Program-made: the position numbers and the translations under genes
DNA from: Crenobacter oryzisoli
Lineage (GTDB): Bacteria > Pseudomonadota > Gammaproteobacteria > Burkholderiales > Chromobacteriaceae
Assembly: GCF_030385785.1 (NCBI RefSeq)
Contig: NZ_JAUEDK010000019.1
Location: forward strand, 1-64,000
Direction: 5' to 3'
DNA length: 64,000 nucleotides
Notes under the pieces: model-generated
Told to the model about the DNA's origin: nothing
The model's input: only the letters and a program-made list of their open reading frames with translations
Database searches by the model: none
Part shown: piece after piece, positions 27,275 through 36,525 of the stretch
How the letters are laid out: each line of letters begins with the position of its first letter
Position numbering within the stretch: the stretch's first letter is position 1

Positions 27275-27703
27275 ATGAAAAAATGGCTACTACTCGCGCT
27301 GACAGCTCTGTTCGCCAGTCAGGCCTTTGCCGCCGACCCGGTGACTCAGCGCAAGGAAGTCTTCAAACAGTACAAACAAACCGTCGGCCAGATGGGCAAG
27401 ACCGTCAAAGGCCAAGCCCCTTACAACAAGGATGAATTCGCCAAGCTTGCCGCCCACCTCGACATGCTCGCGCAGCAACCGTGGCAATACTTCCCGGCTG
27501 GCAGCGACAAGGGCAAGACCGACGCCAAGCCGGAAATTTGGAGCAAACCGGCCGAGTTTCAAAAGGACATCGACAACTACAAGGCCGAAACCGCCAAACT
27601 GAAACAGGTCGCCAACGATGGCGACCTGAATGCGATCAAGGCCCAGTTCAACGCGGTACAGAAAACCTGCAAGGCCTGCCACGACAGTTTCCGGCAGGAC
27701 TGA
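27275..27703 (+). CDS. Cytochrome c'-type monohaem protein (first copy)
   Basis: This is a periplasmic class II cytochrome c of the c'/c556 type with a four-helix bundle. The signal peptide MKKWLLLALTALFASQAFA is followed by a helical mature protein with the haem-binding CKACH at residues 133-137, near the C-terminus as the class requires. Length of 142 residues is usual. The class carries electrons or binds NO; the role here is not known. A paralogue follows after a terminator, so the two are separate transcripts. Confidence 0.88.
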   Translation: MKKWLLLALTALFASQAFAADPVTQRKEVFKQYKQTVGQMGKTVKGQAPYNKDEFAKLAAHLDMLAQQPWQYFPAGSDKGKTDAKPEIWSKPAEFQKDIDNYKAETAKLKQVANDGDLNAIKAQFNAVQKTCKACHDSFRQD

Positions 27704-27718
27704 CCCACCCTCTCCCCC

Positions 27719-27748
27719 CGGCCCTGCTTTTGCAGGGCCGAACTTTTT
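27719..27748 (+). terminator. Terminator after the first c'-type cytochrome
   Basis: A 9-bp stem (CGGCCCTGC, 27719-27727, with GCAGGGCCG, 27732-27740) with a TTTT loop is followed by AAC and five T. It stands 15 bp after the stop. Confidence 0.8.
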
Positions 27749-27879
27749 GGTGTGCACGCACTCTGAACCGCGGCCGGACTTCAGAATACGTGCGATGATG
27801 CGTCTGCCCAGTTGCGGCGAGCAGGCGCATACTACGCCGACAACATCCCGGTCTTCACCAACAAACCAGAATCCAGACC

Positions 27880-28311
27880 ATGAAACGCTTCCTTGTCTGC
27901 TGTACCCTGCTGGCCGCCAGCGCAACGGCCTTCGCCAGCCCCTATCAGGACCGCGTCAGCGCCTTCAAAACCATGCTACGCACCTTCGAACCGATGGGCG
28001 TAGTTGTACGCGGCCGCGACCCATATCGTCCGGATCAGTTCCAGAAACAAGCTGACGCACTGAAGACCCTGGCTCGTGCCCCGTTCGAGCATTTCCCGCC
28101 GAACAGCATCGAGGGCAAGAGCCGCGCCAAGCCAGCCATCTGGAGTGAACCGGCCAAGTTCAACGCCGACAAGCAGGACCTGTTCACCAAGGTCGACGCA
28201 CTGGCCACCGCTGCGCAAACTCACCAGCTGGCTGAAGTGAAACGCGCCTACAGCGCTGTAGCGCAAAGCTGCAAGGCGTGTCACGACAGCTTCCGCGGCC
28301 CAGAGCAGTAA
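27880..28311 (+). CDS. Cytochrome c'-type monohaem protein (second copy)
   Basis: This is a paralogue of the preceding cytochrome. The signal peptide MKRFLVCCTLLAASATAFA is followed by FKTMLRTFEPMGVVVRGRDP, matching FKQYKQTVGQMGKTVKGQAP in copy one, and by the haem motif CKACHDSFRG at the C-terminal end. Length is 143 residues. The two copies differ enough to suggest an old duplication with separate regulation. Confidence 0.88.
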   Translation: MKRFLVCCTLLAASATAFASPYQDRVSAFKTMLRTFEPMGVVVRGRDPYRPDQFQKQADALKTLARAPFEHFPPNSIEGKSRAKPAIWSEPAKFNADKQDLFTKVDALATAAQTHQLAEVKRAYSAVAQSCKACHDSFRGPEQ

Positions 28312-28575
28312 GCGCCCGGCACAGTGGCCGGTCACCCTGAGCACCGGGTGATCGGCAATCCCCCACCTAGCCAGCCCTCCACCGGCAATCGCCTCCTCGA
28401 CTTGCCGCCCTCACCTGGCTCTGCCTAAGCGGGATTGCCATTGAGGTGGCAAACCGGCATGAAGCACGAGAATACCGATTCCTCTCGCCCCCATCGCCGG
28501 CCCCGCCCCCCCCATAGCAGAAGAACGGCACCGGAGCCACTTGCTCACCGCGGACGATCGCAGGGAGACATCACG

Positions 28576-29211
28576 ATGGAAACAGCCTTGACGCAAGCGG
28601 CCCAATCGAACAGCGAAATCGAGTTTTGGTTCGAGTTCGCCAGCACCTACAGCTACCTCAGCGTCATGCGCATCGAGGACGCTGCGGCGCGGCACGGTGT
28701 GACGGTGATATGGAAACCGTTCCTGCTCGGGCCGATCTTCAAATCCCTCGGTTGGGACAGCTCACCATTTCTGCAGCAAAAGGCGAAAGGCGAGTACATG
28801 TGGCAGGACATGGCACGCCAATGCCGCAAGTACGGGCTGCCTTGGACCCGGCCGACCACCTTTCCGCGCCGCGCCTTGCTGCCGTTACGGGTCGCGCTGA
28901 TCGGCGCCGATACGCCGTGGGCGGGCGAATACTGTCGACGCGTCATGTCGCTAAACTTTGCCGCAGACCGGGACATCGACTCGCCCGAGGCGGTAGGCGA
29001 CGTGCTCATGCAGCTTGGCTTGCCCGCCGCGCAGCTCATCGACGCCGCACAGGCGGAACCGACCAAGCTTCGGTTACGCGAACAGACAAGCACAGCCTTG
29101 GACCGTGGCGTGTTTGGCGCACCGACCTTCTTTGTTCGTGGGGAGATGTTCTGGGGCAACGACCGGCTCGATGATGCGCTCACGCTCGCCGCTCAATCGA
29201 ACCGGCAATAA
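28576..29211 (+). CDS. DsbA-family oxidoreductase / 2-hydroxychromene-2-carboxylate isomerase-like protein
   Basis: This is a kappa-class thioredoxin-fold protein. It begins with EFWFEFASTYSYLSVMRIED, where DsbA would have its CxxC but HCCA isomerases have FDF.SPYSY-like sequence, so it is not a disulfide exchanger. WKPFLLGPIFKSLGW and GVFGAPTFFV with the cis-Pro are conserved. Known relatives isomerise hydroxychromene carboxylate in naphthalene breakdown or act as glutathione transferases; no such pathway is nearby. Length of 211 residues is normal. ATG 28576 follows AGGGAGA; an earlier in-frame start at 28435 lies in non-conserved sequence. Confidence 0.85.
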   Translation: METALTQAAQSNSEIEFWFEFASTYSYLSVMRIEDAAARHGVTVIWKPFLLGPIFKSLGWDSSPFLQQKAKGEYMWQDMARQCRKYGLPWTRPTTFPRRALLPLRVALIGADTPWAGEYCRRVMSLNFAADRDIDSPEAVGDVLMQLGLPAAQLIDAAQAEPTKLRLREQTSTALDRGVFGAPTFFVRGEMFWGNDRLDDALTLAAQSNRQ

Positions 29212-29217
29212 AGCAAT

Positions 29218-29254
29218 CGGGTGAGCCCGGGGGGGGGCCCGATCTGCTCACCCG
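29218..29254 (+). terminator. Hairpin with G9 run after the DsbA-family gene
   Basis: CGGGTGAGC (29218-29226) pairs with GCTCACCCG (29246-29254). The loop holds a run of nine or more G flanked by CCC. There is no T-run after it, so the terminator role is tentative. The G run is prone to length errors. Confidence 0.4.
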
Positions 29255-29282
29255 GCCATTAGTGAAACAACATCGCAACTAA

Positions 29283-29395
29283 CGCGATGCTGACAAAACC
29301 CCGCGCAGCAATCCCCGCTAGTCGCACTGCCTTCGACAACACGAGCAGAACGACAAGGTAGCGCAGCAAGGCCAGGAGGGGTTTGTTAGCGGCCC
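29283..29395. mobile_element. Short non-autonomous IS5-type element at the phasin 3' end
   Basis: The right end, GTTTGTTAGCGGCCC, is the complement of the left end of the IS5-family element at 42180 (GAGCCGCTAACAAAAC) with few changes. The left end is more degenerate (GCTGACAAAACCCC). TAA flanks both ends (29280-29282 and 29396-29398), a TNA-type target duplication. The interior is non-coding and shares a loose pattern with the element at 37473. The last base of the phasin stop codon is supplied by the element. Confidence 0.5.
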
Positions 29396-29811
29396 TAAAG
29401 CTGCTCGGCCGCGCGCTGGCTACCCTTCTTCAAGGCTGTCTCTTCACTTTTCGTGAGGTGATACGCCCAGGGATGCTTGCCTTCGGGTAGTGGTGCAAGC
29501 GAAATCGCCAGGATTTGCTGCTGTGCCTCGGCCAGGAGCTCGTAGATGGCGTTCGAGGTGGCCATGGACTTTTCGAGGGTGGGTTTCGTCAAGGCGTCTT
29601 GAAACTCGCTCAGGCCCTGCGGATTCTTGACGTCATTGAGCCCCTTGAAGGCCTCTGCGGTCGAATTGACAATGTCCTTTAAAAGGTTGATCTGCAGGTT
29701 GAATATCTTTTCCACGCATTCGACACCGATACTCGACGCCTTCAATGTATTGGAATATTGCGATTGACATACTTCAGCCCATGGAGCAAATGCAAACTGA
29801 GGGTTTTCCAT
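29395..29811 (-). CDS. Phasin family protein
   Basis: Phasins coat polyhydroxyalkanoate granules. The 138-residue product is helical, starts MENPQFAFAPWAEVCQSQYS, and has the phasin-type segment NLQINLLKDIVNSTAEAFK followed by a run of amphipathic helix and a short Ala/Lys-rich tail. ATG 29811 follows AAGGTAAG. No PHA synthase or depolymerase is in the window. The C-terminus ends at the junction with a short mobile element, so the original tail may have been longer or different. Confidence 0.75.
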   Translation of the reverse strand: MENPQFAFAPWAEVCQSQYSNTLKASSIGVECVEKIFNLQINLLKDIVNSTAEAFKGLNDVKNPQGLSEFQDALTKPTLEKSMATSNAIYELLAEAQQQILAISLAPLPEGKHPWAYHLTKSEETALKKGSQRAAEQL

Positions 29812-30344
29812 TGTGCTTACCTTGCTGGAGTTGAATAAGGCTCTCGCCGCTAGCAAACAGGACGCCGGCTCCGCAAACCAGCGATTGGACTTAACGAAAA
29901 CGCCAGGTTGGTGCCCCATTGCAGGCAACCTCCCTGGCGAGACCGGAGAACGACATGCGTTGTCGAAACAACAGGTTAAGTCTGCTTCATTCTAGGAAGG
30001 GTCGGCCTCCAGTCAACAAGGGTATGGTTATGCCACGATCGAAACCGATTGCCAACGGCTATAGCGATGCCGTCATCCCAGCAATACCGCGCATCCCGGC
30101 AAATCTTCGGAATCACGCCACCGGCCCCCGCCTTCTCTGCCGCCCATGGCACTGCCAATGCACTGGCCACCGGCCTTTCGGTCTAAAAAAGCCCCGTTTC
30201 CTGCAATACGGGCCTGATTCACATTAATGCAAAAAATATAAGCAATGCGGTGCACCGCCATTATCGGCGCCGAGCGGACCGCTCCATGTCGTCAAATCCG
30301 CCACGCTGACATACCGGTCTCCGACCCTGCCTGGCCGAACCGGC
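29812..30344. other. Intergenic stretch between phasin and cytochrome b561 genes
   Basis: About 530 bp contain the phasin promoter region and the terminator of the cytochrome b561 gene (30185-30214). Frames of about 60-100 codons occur on both strands but have no ribosome site or family likeness. I see no gene. Confidence 0.4.
30185..30214 (-). terminator. Terminator-like hairpin downstream of the cytochrome b561 gene
   Basis: On the minus strand GGCCCGT pairs with ACGGGGC (one mismatch) round a ten-base loop and is followed by six T. It lies about 130 bp past the cytochrome b561 stop. Confidence 0.55.
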
Positions 30345-31004
30345 TCAGACGCGGGTCAGCAGCAGATAGACGCCGCCGGCCGACAGCAAGGCCATCAGCA
30401 CCGCCAGCGCAGGCGATGCAAAACGCAGACGCGGCGCAACGCCACCCAGCGGCTTGCGACCCGTCACCATCGCGTGCACCAGGTTCTGCTTCTTCACGAG
30501 CTTGTAGGTGAGGATTGCCAGCACGTGCAGCCCGACCAGCCCCAACAGCAGATTGAACGACAGCTTGTGCCAGGCGGTAATTGCTTCGGCCAGGCCGCTG
30601 TCGATGCGCGCCGCCAGCGGGCCATCGTAGAGATAACTGTCGACGTCGGCGGAGAACAGGCCGGTGCTGACTTGAAACAGCAGCACGCCCAGCAATGCCA
30701 CCACCATCAGCGCGCCGAGGGGGTTGTGCCCAGGCTGCTCGTGCTCAGCCAGCTCGCCCTTCAGGTACCGCATGATCGTCCCCGGGCCACGCACGAAGTG
30801 TGCAAAGCGCGCCGTGTCGCTACCGACCATACCCCACAGCAAGCGGAACAGCAACAGGCCGGCAATGCCAATACCGCACCAAATGTGGTACTGCAAGAGA
30901 TCCCCTCCCTGCTTGCCGCTATACCACATGCCGGCAAAGCCGGCGACCAGCGACCAATGGAACAGCCTCGTCGGCGCATCCCAGACCCGTACTCCCTGCA
31001 TCAT
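30345..31004 (-). CDS. Cytochrome b561-type membrane protein
   Basis: This is a dihaem b-type cytochrome of the hydrogenase/b561 family that moves electrons across or within the inner membrane. Four main helices carry the haem ligands: His in APTRLFHWSLVAGF, LLQYHIWCGIGIAGLLLFRL, AITAWHKLSFNLLLGLVGLH. Length of 219 residues is usual. Start at the first of two ATGs (31004) follows AAGGGATG. It often pairs with a small c-type cytochrome as an electron acceptor; the c'-type genes at 27-28 kb are possible partners but are not in the same operon. Confidence 0.85.
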   Translation of the reverse strand: MMQGVRVWDAPTRLFHWSLVAGFAGMWYSGKQGGDLLQYHIWCGIGIAGLLLFRLLWGMVGSDTARFAHFVRGPGTIMRYLKGELAEHEQPGHNPLGALMVVALLGVLLFQVSTGLFSADVDSYLYDGPLAARIDSGLAEAITAWHKLSFNLLLGLVGLHVLAILTYKLVKKQNLVHAMVTGRKPLGGVAPRLRFASPALAVLMALLSAGGVYLLLTRV

Positions 31005-31417
31005 GCTGTCATCCCTTTGCTCCATTCCAAAAGCTGACTCGGCCACCATCGGGCCGAGCATTGAATTCCGTCATCAGACCCAGCTGCCCGACAACCGTTC
31101 CGGCGGCGCGGAAATTATACGGCAACGCCTTGGCAGCCCGGCTTGCCGCCGATCGGCGCAATGCTGGCACCCACCATGATTAAGGCAATACTCTTGCCGC
31201 ATTTATCATTCCATTCGTATACTAAATCCAAGGCTTACCCGGCCTCAGCCCTGGCATGACGCCCATCCCTCGCTACCCGCGCCCCGCCTCGCCATGCTGA
31301 ATCACGCACTGCCCCTGCCCTGCGGCGCCATCCGCAACGGGTCGGGCCGCCGGGTATCGTCCAGCCGTGCCCGACGGAACAGGCGGTGTTCCATCCAGCC
31401 CACGCACGAGAACCGCC
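31005..31417. other. Divergent promoter region between cytochrome b561 and the MFS gene
   Basis: About 410 bp separate two divergent genes and should contain both promoters. Short frames here lack coding character. I see no gene and no clear operator. Confidence 0.4.
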
Positions 31418-32737
31418 ATGACAACCAATGCGCCGCTGACGCTCGATCAGTCGAGCCGGCCAGGGGAAAACTCCACCGCCCGTATTGCGCTCGCCAGCTT
31501 CATCGGCACCGCGATCGAGTATTACGATTTCTACGTCTTCGCCACCGCCGCCGCGCTGGTGATCGGCCCGACCTTCTTCCCCAAGGGCTCTGAGACCGTA
31601 CAGCTGCTCAGCGCCTTCCTGACCTTCGGCATCGCCTTTTTCGCCCGCCCAATCGGCTCGGCACTGTTCGGACACTTCGGCGACCGGATTGGCCGAAAGT
31701 CCACTCTGGTCGCATCGCTGTTGGTCATGGGCATCTCCACCGTGCTGATCGGGCTCTTGCCCGGTTACGCTAGCATCGGCGTGGCAGCGCCGGTACTGTT
31801 GTGCGTGCTGCGCTTCGGTCAGGGCATTGGGCTTGGCGGCGAGTGGGGAGGCGCCGCACTGCTTGCGACCGAGAGCGCCCCACCCGGCAGGCGGGCCTGG
31901 TTCGGCATGTTTCCGCAACTGGGGCCATCGGTTGGCTTCCTGGTCGCCAACGGTCTGTTCTTCGGCCTGGCGCTTGTCCTCAGCGACGCCCAGTTCAAGA
32001 GTTGGGGCTGGCGCATTCCTTTCCTCGTCAGCGCGCTCTTGGTGTTGGTCGGCCTGTACGTGCGGCTAAAGCTGGCCGAGACCCCAGTGTTCGCCAAGGC
32101 GATGAGCGAGGATCAGCGCGTCAAGGTGCCGCTGTTCGAAACGCTGACCTACTATTGGCGGCCGGTACTGCTCGGCACGCTGTCCATGGTGGTGTGCTAC
32201 GCGCTGTTCTATATCTCGACCGTGTTTTCGCTCAGCTACGGCACCAGCGCAATGGGCTACTCGCGCCAGGAATTCCTCGGCCTCTTGTGCTTCGCCGTAC
32301 TGTTCATGGCGCTGGGCACACCGCTGTCGGCCTGGGCCTGCGACCGCTGGGGGCGCAAACCGGTGTTGCTGCTCGGCACGCTGCTCGCCGCGCTGTCGGG
32401 CTTCACGATGGCACCGCTGCTCGGCAGCCACTCGATTGGTGCGGTGGCACTGTTCCTGGTGATCGAGCTGTTCCTGATGGGCTTCACTTTCGGTCCGATG
32501 GGCGCATTGCTGCCGGAGATCTTCCCGACCCAAGTGCGTTACACCGGCGCATCGATCTCTTATAACCTGGGCGGCATCCTCGGCGCCTCGGTTGCGCCGT
32601 ACGCCGCGCAGTTGCTAGTCGCCCAGGGAGGGCTCGCTTGGGTAGGCGGTTACGTTACCGCCGCTGCGCTGCTGAGCTTCATCGCCGTACTAGGCCTACG
32701 CGAAACCCGCGACATCAGCCTCGCCACCGAACGCTGA
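31418..32737 (+). CDS. MFS transporter of the metabolite:H+ symporter (MHS) class
   Basis: This twelve-helix proton symporter belongs to the ShiA/ProP/KgtP class, which takes up organic acids, shikimate or compatible solutes. Class motifs are FIGTAIEYYDFYVFATAAAL in helix 1, GHFGDRIGRKSTLVASLLVM between helices 2 and 3, RFGQGIGLGGEWGGAALLAT in helix 4 and ACDRWGRKPVLLLG between helices 8 and 9. Length of 439 residues is normal. The substrate is not readable. ATG 31418 gives the standard short hydrophilic N-terminus; an in-frame GTG at 31367 is upstream of it. Confidence 0.9.
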   Translation: MTTNAPLTLDQSSRPGENSTARIALASFIGTAIEYYDFYVFATAAALVIGPTFFPKGSETVQLLSAFLTFGIAFFARPIGSALFGHFGDRIGRKSTLVASLLVMGISTVLIGLLPGYASIGVAAPVLLCVLRFGQGIGLGGEWGGAALLATESAPPGRRAWFGMFPQLGPSVGFLVANGLFFGLALVLSDAQFKSWGWRIPFLVSALLVLVGLYVRLKLAETPVFAKAMSEDQRVKVPLFETLTYYWRPVLLGTLSMVVCYALFYISTVFSLSYGTSAMGYSRQEFLGLLCFAVLFMALGTPLSAWACDRWGRKPVLLLGTLLAALSGFTMAPLLGSHSIGAVALFLVIELFLMGFTFGPMGALLPEIFPTQVRYTGASISYNLGGILGASVAPYAAQLLVAQGGLAWVGGYVTAAALLSFIAVLGLRETRDISLATER

Positions 32738-32875
32738 TTCAGCTAAGCCGAGGCGGAATACCTTCCGCTTCGGCCCCTCCCCTGATCTTGGCAGCCCACC
32801 CTGCCAAACAAAACGCAAATAATTCCTATTTCGTTGTTTTTTTACCAATCGATACGCCATCTATTCAGATCAAAT

Positions 32876-32894
32876 AGCATCGATTCTCATTTGC
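32876..32894 (+). promoter_or_regulatory. Fur box upstream of iutA
   Basis: AGCATCGATTCTCATTTGC, read on the other strand as GCAAATGAGAATCGATGCT, matches the 19-bp Fur consensus GATAATGATAATCATTATC at the central ATGAgAATC and most weak positions. It lies about 100 bp before the receptor start and should repress it when iron is sufficient. Confidence 0.7.
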
Positions 32895-32996
32895 AAATAA
32901 AATGGCGCCGGCCTTGCCTGGGCGAGGAAACACAGCAAACCCCAGCGCAAGTCGCCTCAAAGCTGCCGATAACTACAAGCGAATCATCTGCCCACT

Positions 32997-35240
32997 ATGA
33001 ATCCGATCAGACTGGCTCCGGCCACCCCTCTCCGCTCCCTCCCCCTCGCCCTGCTGGCCACCTTCGCCGCCATTCCGGCTTTTGCCACCGACAGCGCCAC
33101 GCTCGACAACGTCGTGGTATCGGCAGGCGCCGCCAAACCGACCCAGATCAGTGAACTACCCGGTGTCGCCTGGGTAGTCACCGCCGAAGAACTGCAGGAA
33201 CAGACCAAGGCTGGCATTCCGCTGAAGGAGGCGCTCGGCAATCTGGTGCCGGGCCTCGACATCGGCTCGCAAGGCCGCAGCAACAACGACCAAAACATGC
33301 GCGGCCGCAGCGTACTGGTGATGATCGACGGCGTGTCGCTGAACAGCTCGCGCAACCTCAGCCGCCAGTTCGACTCAATCGACCCGTTCAACATCGAACG
33401 CATCGAGGTGATCTCCGGTGCCAACGCGCTGTACGGCGCAGGCGCCACCGGCGGCATTATCAACATCATCACCAAGCATGGCGAAGCCGGCCCGGCCCGC
33501 TTCACCACCGAAGCGGGGGTGCGCACCGGCTTCAACGCTGGCGACGATGCCGACTGGAAGCTTGCGCAGTCGGTCAGCGGCGGCAACGACTGGGTCGTCG
33601 GCCGCTTGGGACTCGCCTACCAGAAGAACGGCGCTGTCTACGGCGCAGACGGCAAGCAGGTCTTCACCGACATCACGCAGACCGACCTGCAATACAACCA
33701 GTCTATCGACCTGTTGGGCAACCTCGACTTCAAGCTGTCCGGCGGGCAGAAGCTCTCCGTCATGGCCCAGTATTACGACTCTGGCTACGACGGCGACCGC
33801 AGCCTTTACATGGGCAAAAACCTGATCGGCTCGTTCCCGGTCCTCAACGGCAACAAGTCCGACCCAAGCCAGCTTGAGATGCGCGACGGTTTCGACTCCG
33901 ACCGCACCCCGCGAACCAAGCGGCTGATGGGGCAGTTCGACTACTTCGCGCCGAACATACTGGGTGGCCAGGAGCTGTACGTGCAGGGCTATGCCCGCCA
34001 AGAGAAGATCGACTTCTTCCCCTTCCCGGGCTACACCTCGACCAAGCCGACCGTGCTCTACTACGGCGCCTCGCAGCAGAACACCGACCTGTACGGCCTC
34101 AAGGCTGTGCTGAACAAGGATTGGGGCGACATCTTCAGCCTGAGCTATGGCCTGGAAGCCAGCCGCGAAGAGTTCGACTCCAACCAGATGCTGTTCGACT
34201 TCAAGACCGCTTCGCAAAGCGGCGGCATGCAGCTGCACGAAACCACTCAGATCGGTCGCTATCCCGGCGTGCAGACAGGCGGCATATCGGCCTTCGCTCA
34301 GGCCAAGTGGCGCCTCACCGACAAGCTGAACCTCGACTTCGGCCTGCGCCAGCAGCACATGAAGAACTCAGTCGACGACTTCGTCGCATTCAACCAGCAG
34401 ATCTACATCGCCAACGGCAACCTCAAGTCGGCCGACGCGGTGCCGGGCGGCAGCAAGAGCTACGACGTCACGCTACCGAACGTCGGCGTGGTCTACAAGC
34501 TGATGCCGGGCAGCCAGGTGTGGGCCAACTATTCGGAAGGCTTTGAGCTGCCGGATGCCGCCAAGTGGTACGGCCAGGGCAACTACACGTCGACCGGCAA
34601 GCTGATCCAGGGTGTCAGCGTCACCAACTCCGCACTCGACGGCATCAAGACCCATCAGGTCGAGCTGGGCTGGCGCTACGGCCGCAATGGCTGGCAGCTC
34701 CAGGCTGCGCCGTTCTACACCTGGTCGGATAAGTCGCTCAGCTATGACTCGACGACTCTGCTGATCAAGGAGCTGAATCAGAAGGTCCGCACCTACGGTC
34801 TGGAAGGCCAGGTCGCCTACAACCTCAACGACAACTGGCGCGTCGGCAGCAACTTCCTCGCGATCAAATCGGAACAGCAGGACAGCAAGGGCAACTGGAG
34901 CAAGCGCGACGTAACGGCCGCCAGCCCGTCGAAGGTCAGCCTGTTTACCGACTGGACCCATGGTGACACGGCGCTGCGCTTGCAGGGGCAGCAGGTGTTC
35001 GACCTGTCGGATGCAGCGGGCAACAAGCTCAAGGGCTATGCCATCTTCGATCTGCTTGGCAGCCATAAGCTACCGGTCGGCACGCTGAACTTCGGTATCC
35101 AGAACCTGTTCAACAAGCAGTACCAGACCCTGTGGAGCCAGCGCTCGCAAATCTACTACGGCAAGCTGGTCACCCCGCAGACCGTCTACTATGAGGGCCG
35201 TGGTCGCACCTACGGCGTGACCTATACCGTCAGCTACTGA
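32997..35240 (+). CDS. iutA: TonB-dependent siderophore receptor, aerobactin (IutA) type
   Basis: This is an outer-membrane receptor for ferric hydroxamate siderophores. After a signal peptide ending PAFA comes a TonB box-like segment (LDNVVVSAG), then a plug domain closely like IutA: LDIGSQGRSNNDQNMRGRSV, LVMIDGVSLNSSRNLSRQFD and SIDPFNIERIEVISGANALY, GATGGIINIITK. The rest is the 22-strand barrel ending GRTYGVTYTVSY with the terminal aromatic. Length of 747 residues fits IutA (about 730). No aerobactin synthesis genes are near, so it likely takes up a foreign siderophore. The Fur box upstream supports iron control. Confidence 0.9.
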   Translation: MNPIRLAPATPLRSLPLALLATFAAIPAFATDSATLDNVVVSAGAAKPTQISELPGVAWVVTAEELQEQTKAGIPLKEALGNLVPGLDIGSQGRSNNDQNMRGRSVLVMIDGVSLNSSRNLSRQFDSIDPFNIERIEVISGANALYGAGATGGIINIITKHGEAGPARFTTEAGVRTGFNAGDDADWKLAQSVSGGNDWVVGRLGLAYQKNGAVYGADGKQVFTDITQTDLQYNQSIDLLGNLDFKLSGGQKLSVMAQYYDSGYDGDRSLYMGKNLIGSFPVLNGNKSDPSQLEMRDGFDSDRTPRTKRLMGQFDYFAPNILGGQELYVQGYARQEKIDFFPFPGYTSTKPTVLYYGASQQNTDLYGLKAVLNKDWGDIFSLSYGLEASREEFDSNQMLFDFKTASQSGGMQLHETTQIGRYPGVQTGGISAFAQAKWRLTDKLNLDFGLRQQHMKNSVDDFVAFNQQIYIANGNLKSADAVPGGSKSYDVTLPNVGVVYKLMPGSQVWANYSEGFELPDAAKWYGQGNYTSTGKLIQGVSVTNSALDGIKTHQVELGWRYGRNGWQLQAAPFYTWSDKSLSYDSTTLLIKELNQKVRTYGLEGQVAYNLNDNWRVGSNFLAIKSEQQDSKGNWSKRDVTAASPSKVSLFTDWTHGDTALRLQGQQVFDLSDAAGNKLKGYAIFDLLGSHKLPVGTLNFGIQNLFNKQYQTLWSQRSQIYYGKLVTPQTVYYEGRGRTYGVTYTVSY

Positions 35241-35253
35241 GCCTGCTGCGTTA

Positions 35254-35287
35254 CCAACCCGCCGGAATCGCTGGCGGGTTGGCCTTT
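35254..35287 (+). terminator. Terminator after iutA
   Basis: CCAACCCGCC (35254-35263) pairs with GGCGGGTTGG (35273-35282) round a nine-base loop, followed by CCTTTC. It lies 13 bp past the iutA stop. Confidence 0.75.
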
Positions 35288-35485
35288 CAATGCCACCAAT
35301 GTCTCCGTTGGGTCGGCCGGGCCTGCCCTGCTCATCGCAGGCCATGGTACCTGGTGCAGTACTTCGGGACGGCTCGGCCAACGCTGGCCGGAGAAATCAC
35401 CTTGTCGCGCACACTGCCGAATGTATCGGCAATGCTGCTGAACAAAGATGTGACGCAGAGCGCCCCTGCCACGGCGCGCTGCGCA
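35288..35485. other. Gap between iutA and lipA terminators
   Basis: Two converging genes end here, each with its own terminator. Between them about 200 bp hold short frames without ribosome sites. I see no gene. Confidence 0.4.
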
Positions 35486-35530
35486 ATAAAAAACGGACTG
35501 GCCAACCCCAAGGTTGCAACCAATCCGTTT
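35485..35530 (-). terminator. Terminator after lipA
   Basis: AAACGGACTGG (35491-35501) and CCAATCCGTTT (35520-35530) form an 11-bp stem with one wobble pair, and CCAACC/GGTTG form an inner stem. On the minus strand the structure is followed by TTTTTTATT. It lies 35 bp past the lipA stop. Confidence 0.85.
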
Positions 35531-35565
35531 TGTTCGCCACCAGCAGGCGGCGGGTCAATGCTCCA

Positions 35566-36525
35566 TCAAGCCACGGCCTCGTTCACCACACCATGCGCCT
35601 GTTCGTCAGCGTGGTAGCTGGAGCGCACCATCGCACCGACGGCGGCGTGCTTGAAGCCCATTTCATAGGCTTTTTCCTCGTACCACTTGAAGGTGTCCGG
35701 GTGCACATAGCGCAGCACCGGCAGGTGGCCGTCGGTCGGCTGCAAGTATTGACCGATGGTGATCATGTCGATGTCGTGGGCACGCATGTCGCGCATCACC
35801 TCAAGCACTTCCTCATCGGTCTCACCCAGGCCCACCATGATGCCCGACTTGGTCGGCACGTTAGGGTTCTTGGCCTTGAAGTCTTTCAAGAGCTTCAGTG
35901 AGTGCTCGTAGTCCGCACCCGGGCGAGCCTGCTTGTAAAGACGCGGCGCGGTTTCCAGGTTGTGGTTCATCACGTCCGGCGGCATCGCGGTCATGATGTC
36001 GAGCGCGATGTCGAGGCGGCCGCGGAAGTCCGGCACCAGCACTTCGATCTGGGTGCCCGGCGATTGCTTGCGGATTTCGCTGATGCAGTCGGCGAAGTGC
36101 TGGGCACCGCCGTCGCGCAGGTCGTCGCGGTCCACCGAGGTGATCACCACATACTTCAGGCGCAGCGCCGCAACCGTTTCAGCCAGGTGGATCGGCTCGT
36201 TCGCATCCAGCGGGTTCGGACGGCCGTGGCCCACATCGCAGAACGGGCAGCGACGGGTGCAGATGTCGCCCATGATCATGAAGGTAGCCGTGCCCTTGCT
36301 GAAGCACTCGCCGATATTCGGACAGGTGGCTTCCTCGCAGACGGTGTGCAGCTTCTGCTCGCGCAGGATCTGCTTGATCTCGTGGAAGCGCTGACCGTTC
36401 GGCAGCTTGGCGCGGATCCATTCCGGCTTCTTCAGCTTTTCGTCGAGCGGAACGATCTTGATCGGGATGCGCGCGGTCTTGTCCGCGCCCTTGTGTTTCA
36501 CGCCGGCGGCGTTGTCGATCTTCAT
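35566..36525 (-). CDS. lipA: Lipoyl synthase
   Basis: LipA is a radical SAM enzyme that inserts two sulfurs into octanoyl groups on E2 and H proteins. The auxiliary cluster cysteines are [12 protein letters not shown] (C-x4-C-x5-C) near residue 64, and the radical SAM cluster is CTRRCPFC (C-x3-C-x2-C) near 90. [18 protein letters not shown] and the C-terminal [14 protein letters not shown] with the catalytic RSSY are intact. Length of 319 residues is normal. ATG 36525 follows GGAGGAG and overlaps the lipB stop (ATGA), so the two lipoate genes are coupled. Confidence 0.97.
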   Translation of the reverse strand: MKIDNAAGVKHKGADKTARIPIKIVPLDEKLKKPEWIRAKLPNGQRFHEIKQILREQKLHTVCEEATCPNIGECFSKGTATFMIMGDICTRRCPFCDVGHGRPNPLDANEPIHLAETVAALRLKYVVITSVDRDDLRDGGAQHFADCISEIRKQSPGTQIEVLVPDFRGRLDIALDIMTAMPPDVMNHNLETAPRLYKQARPGADYEHSLKLLKDFKAKNPNVPTKSGIMVGLGETDEEVLEVMRDMRAHDIDMITIGQYLQPTDGHLPVLRYVHPDTFKWYEEKAYEMGFKHAAVGAMVRSSYHADEQAHGVVNEAVA

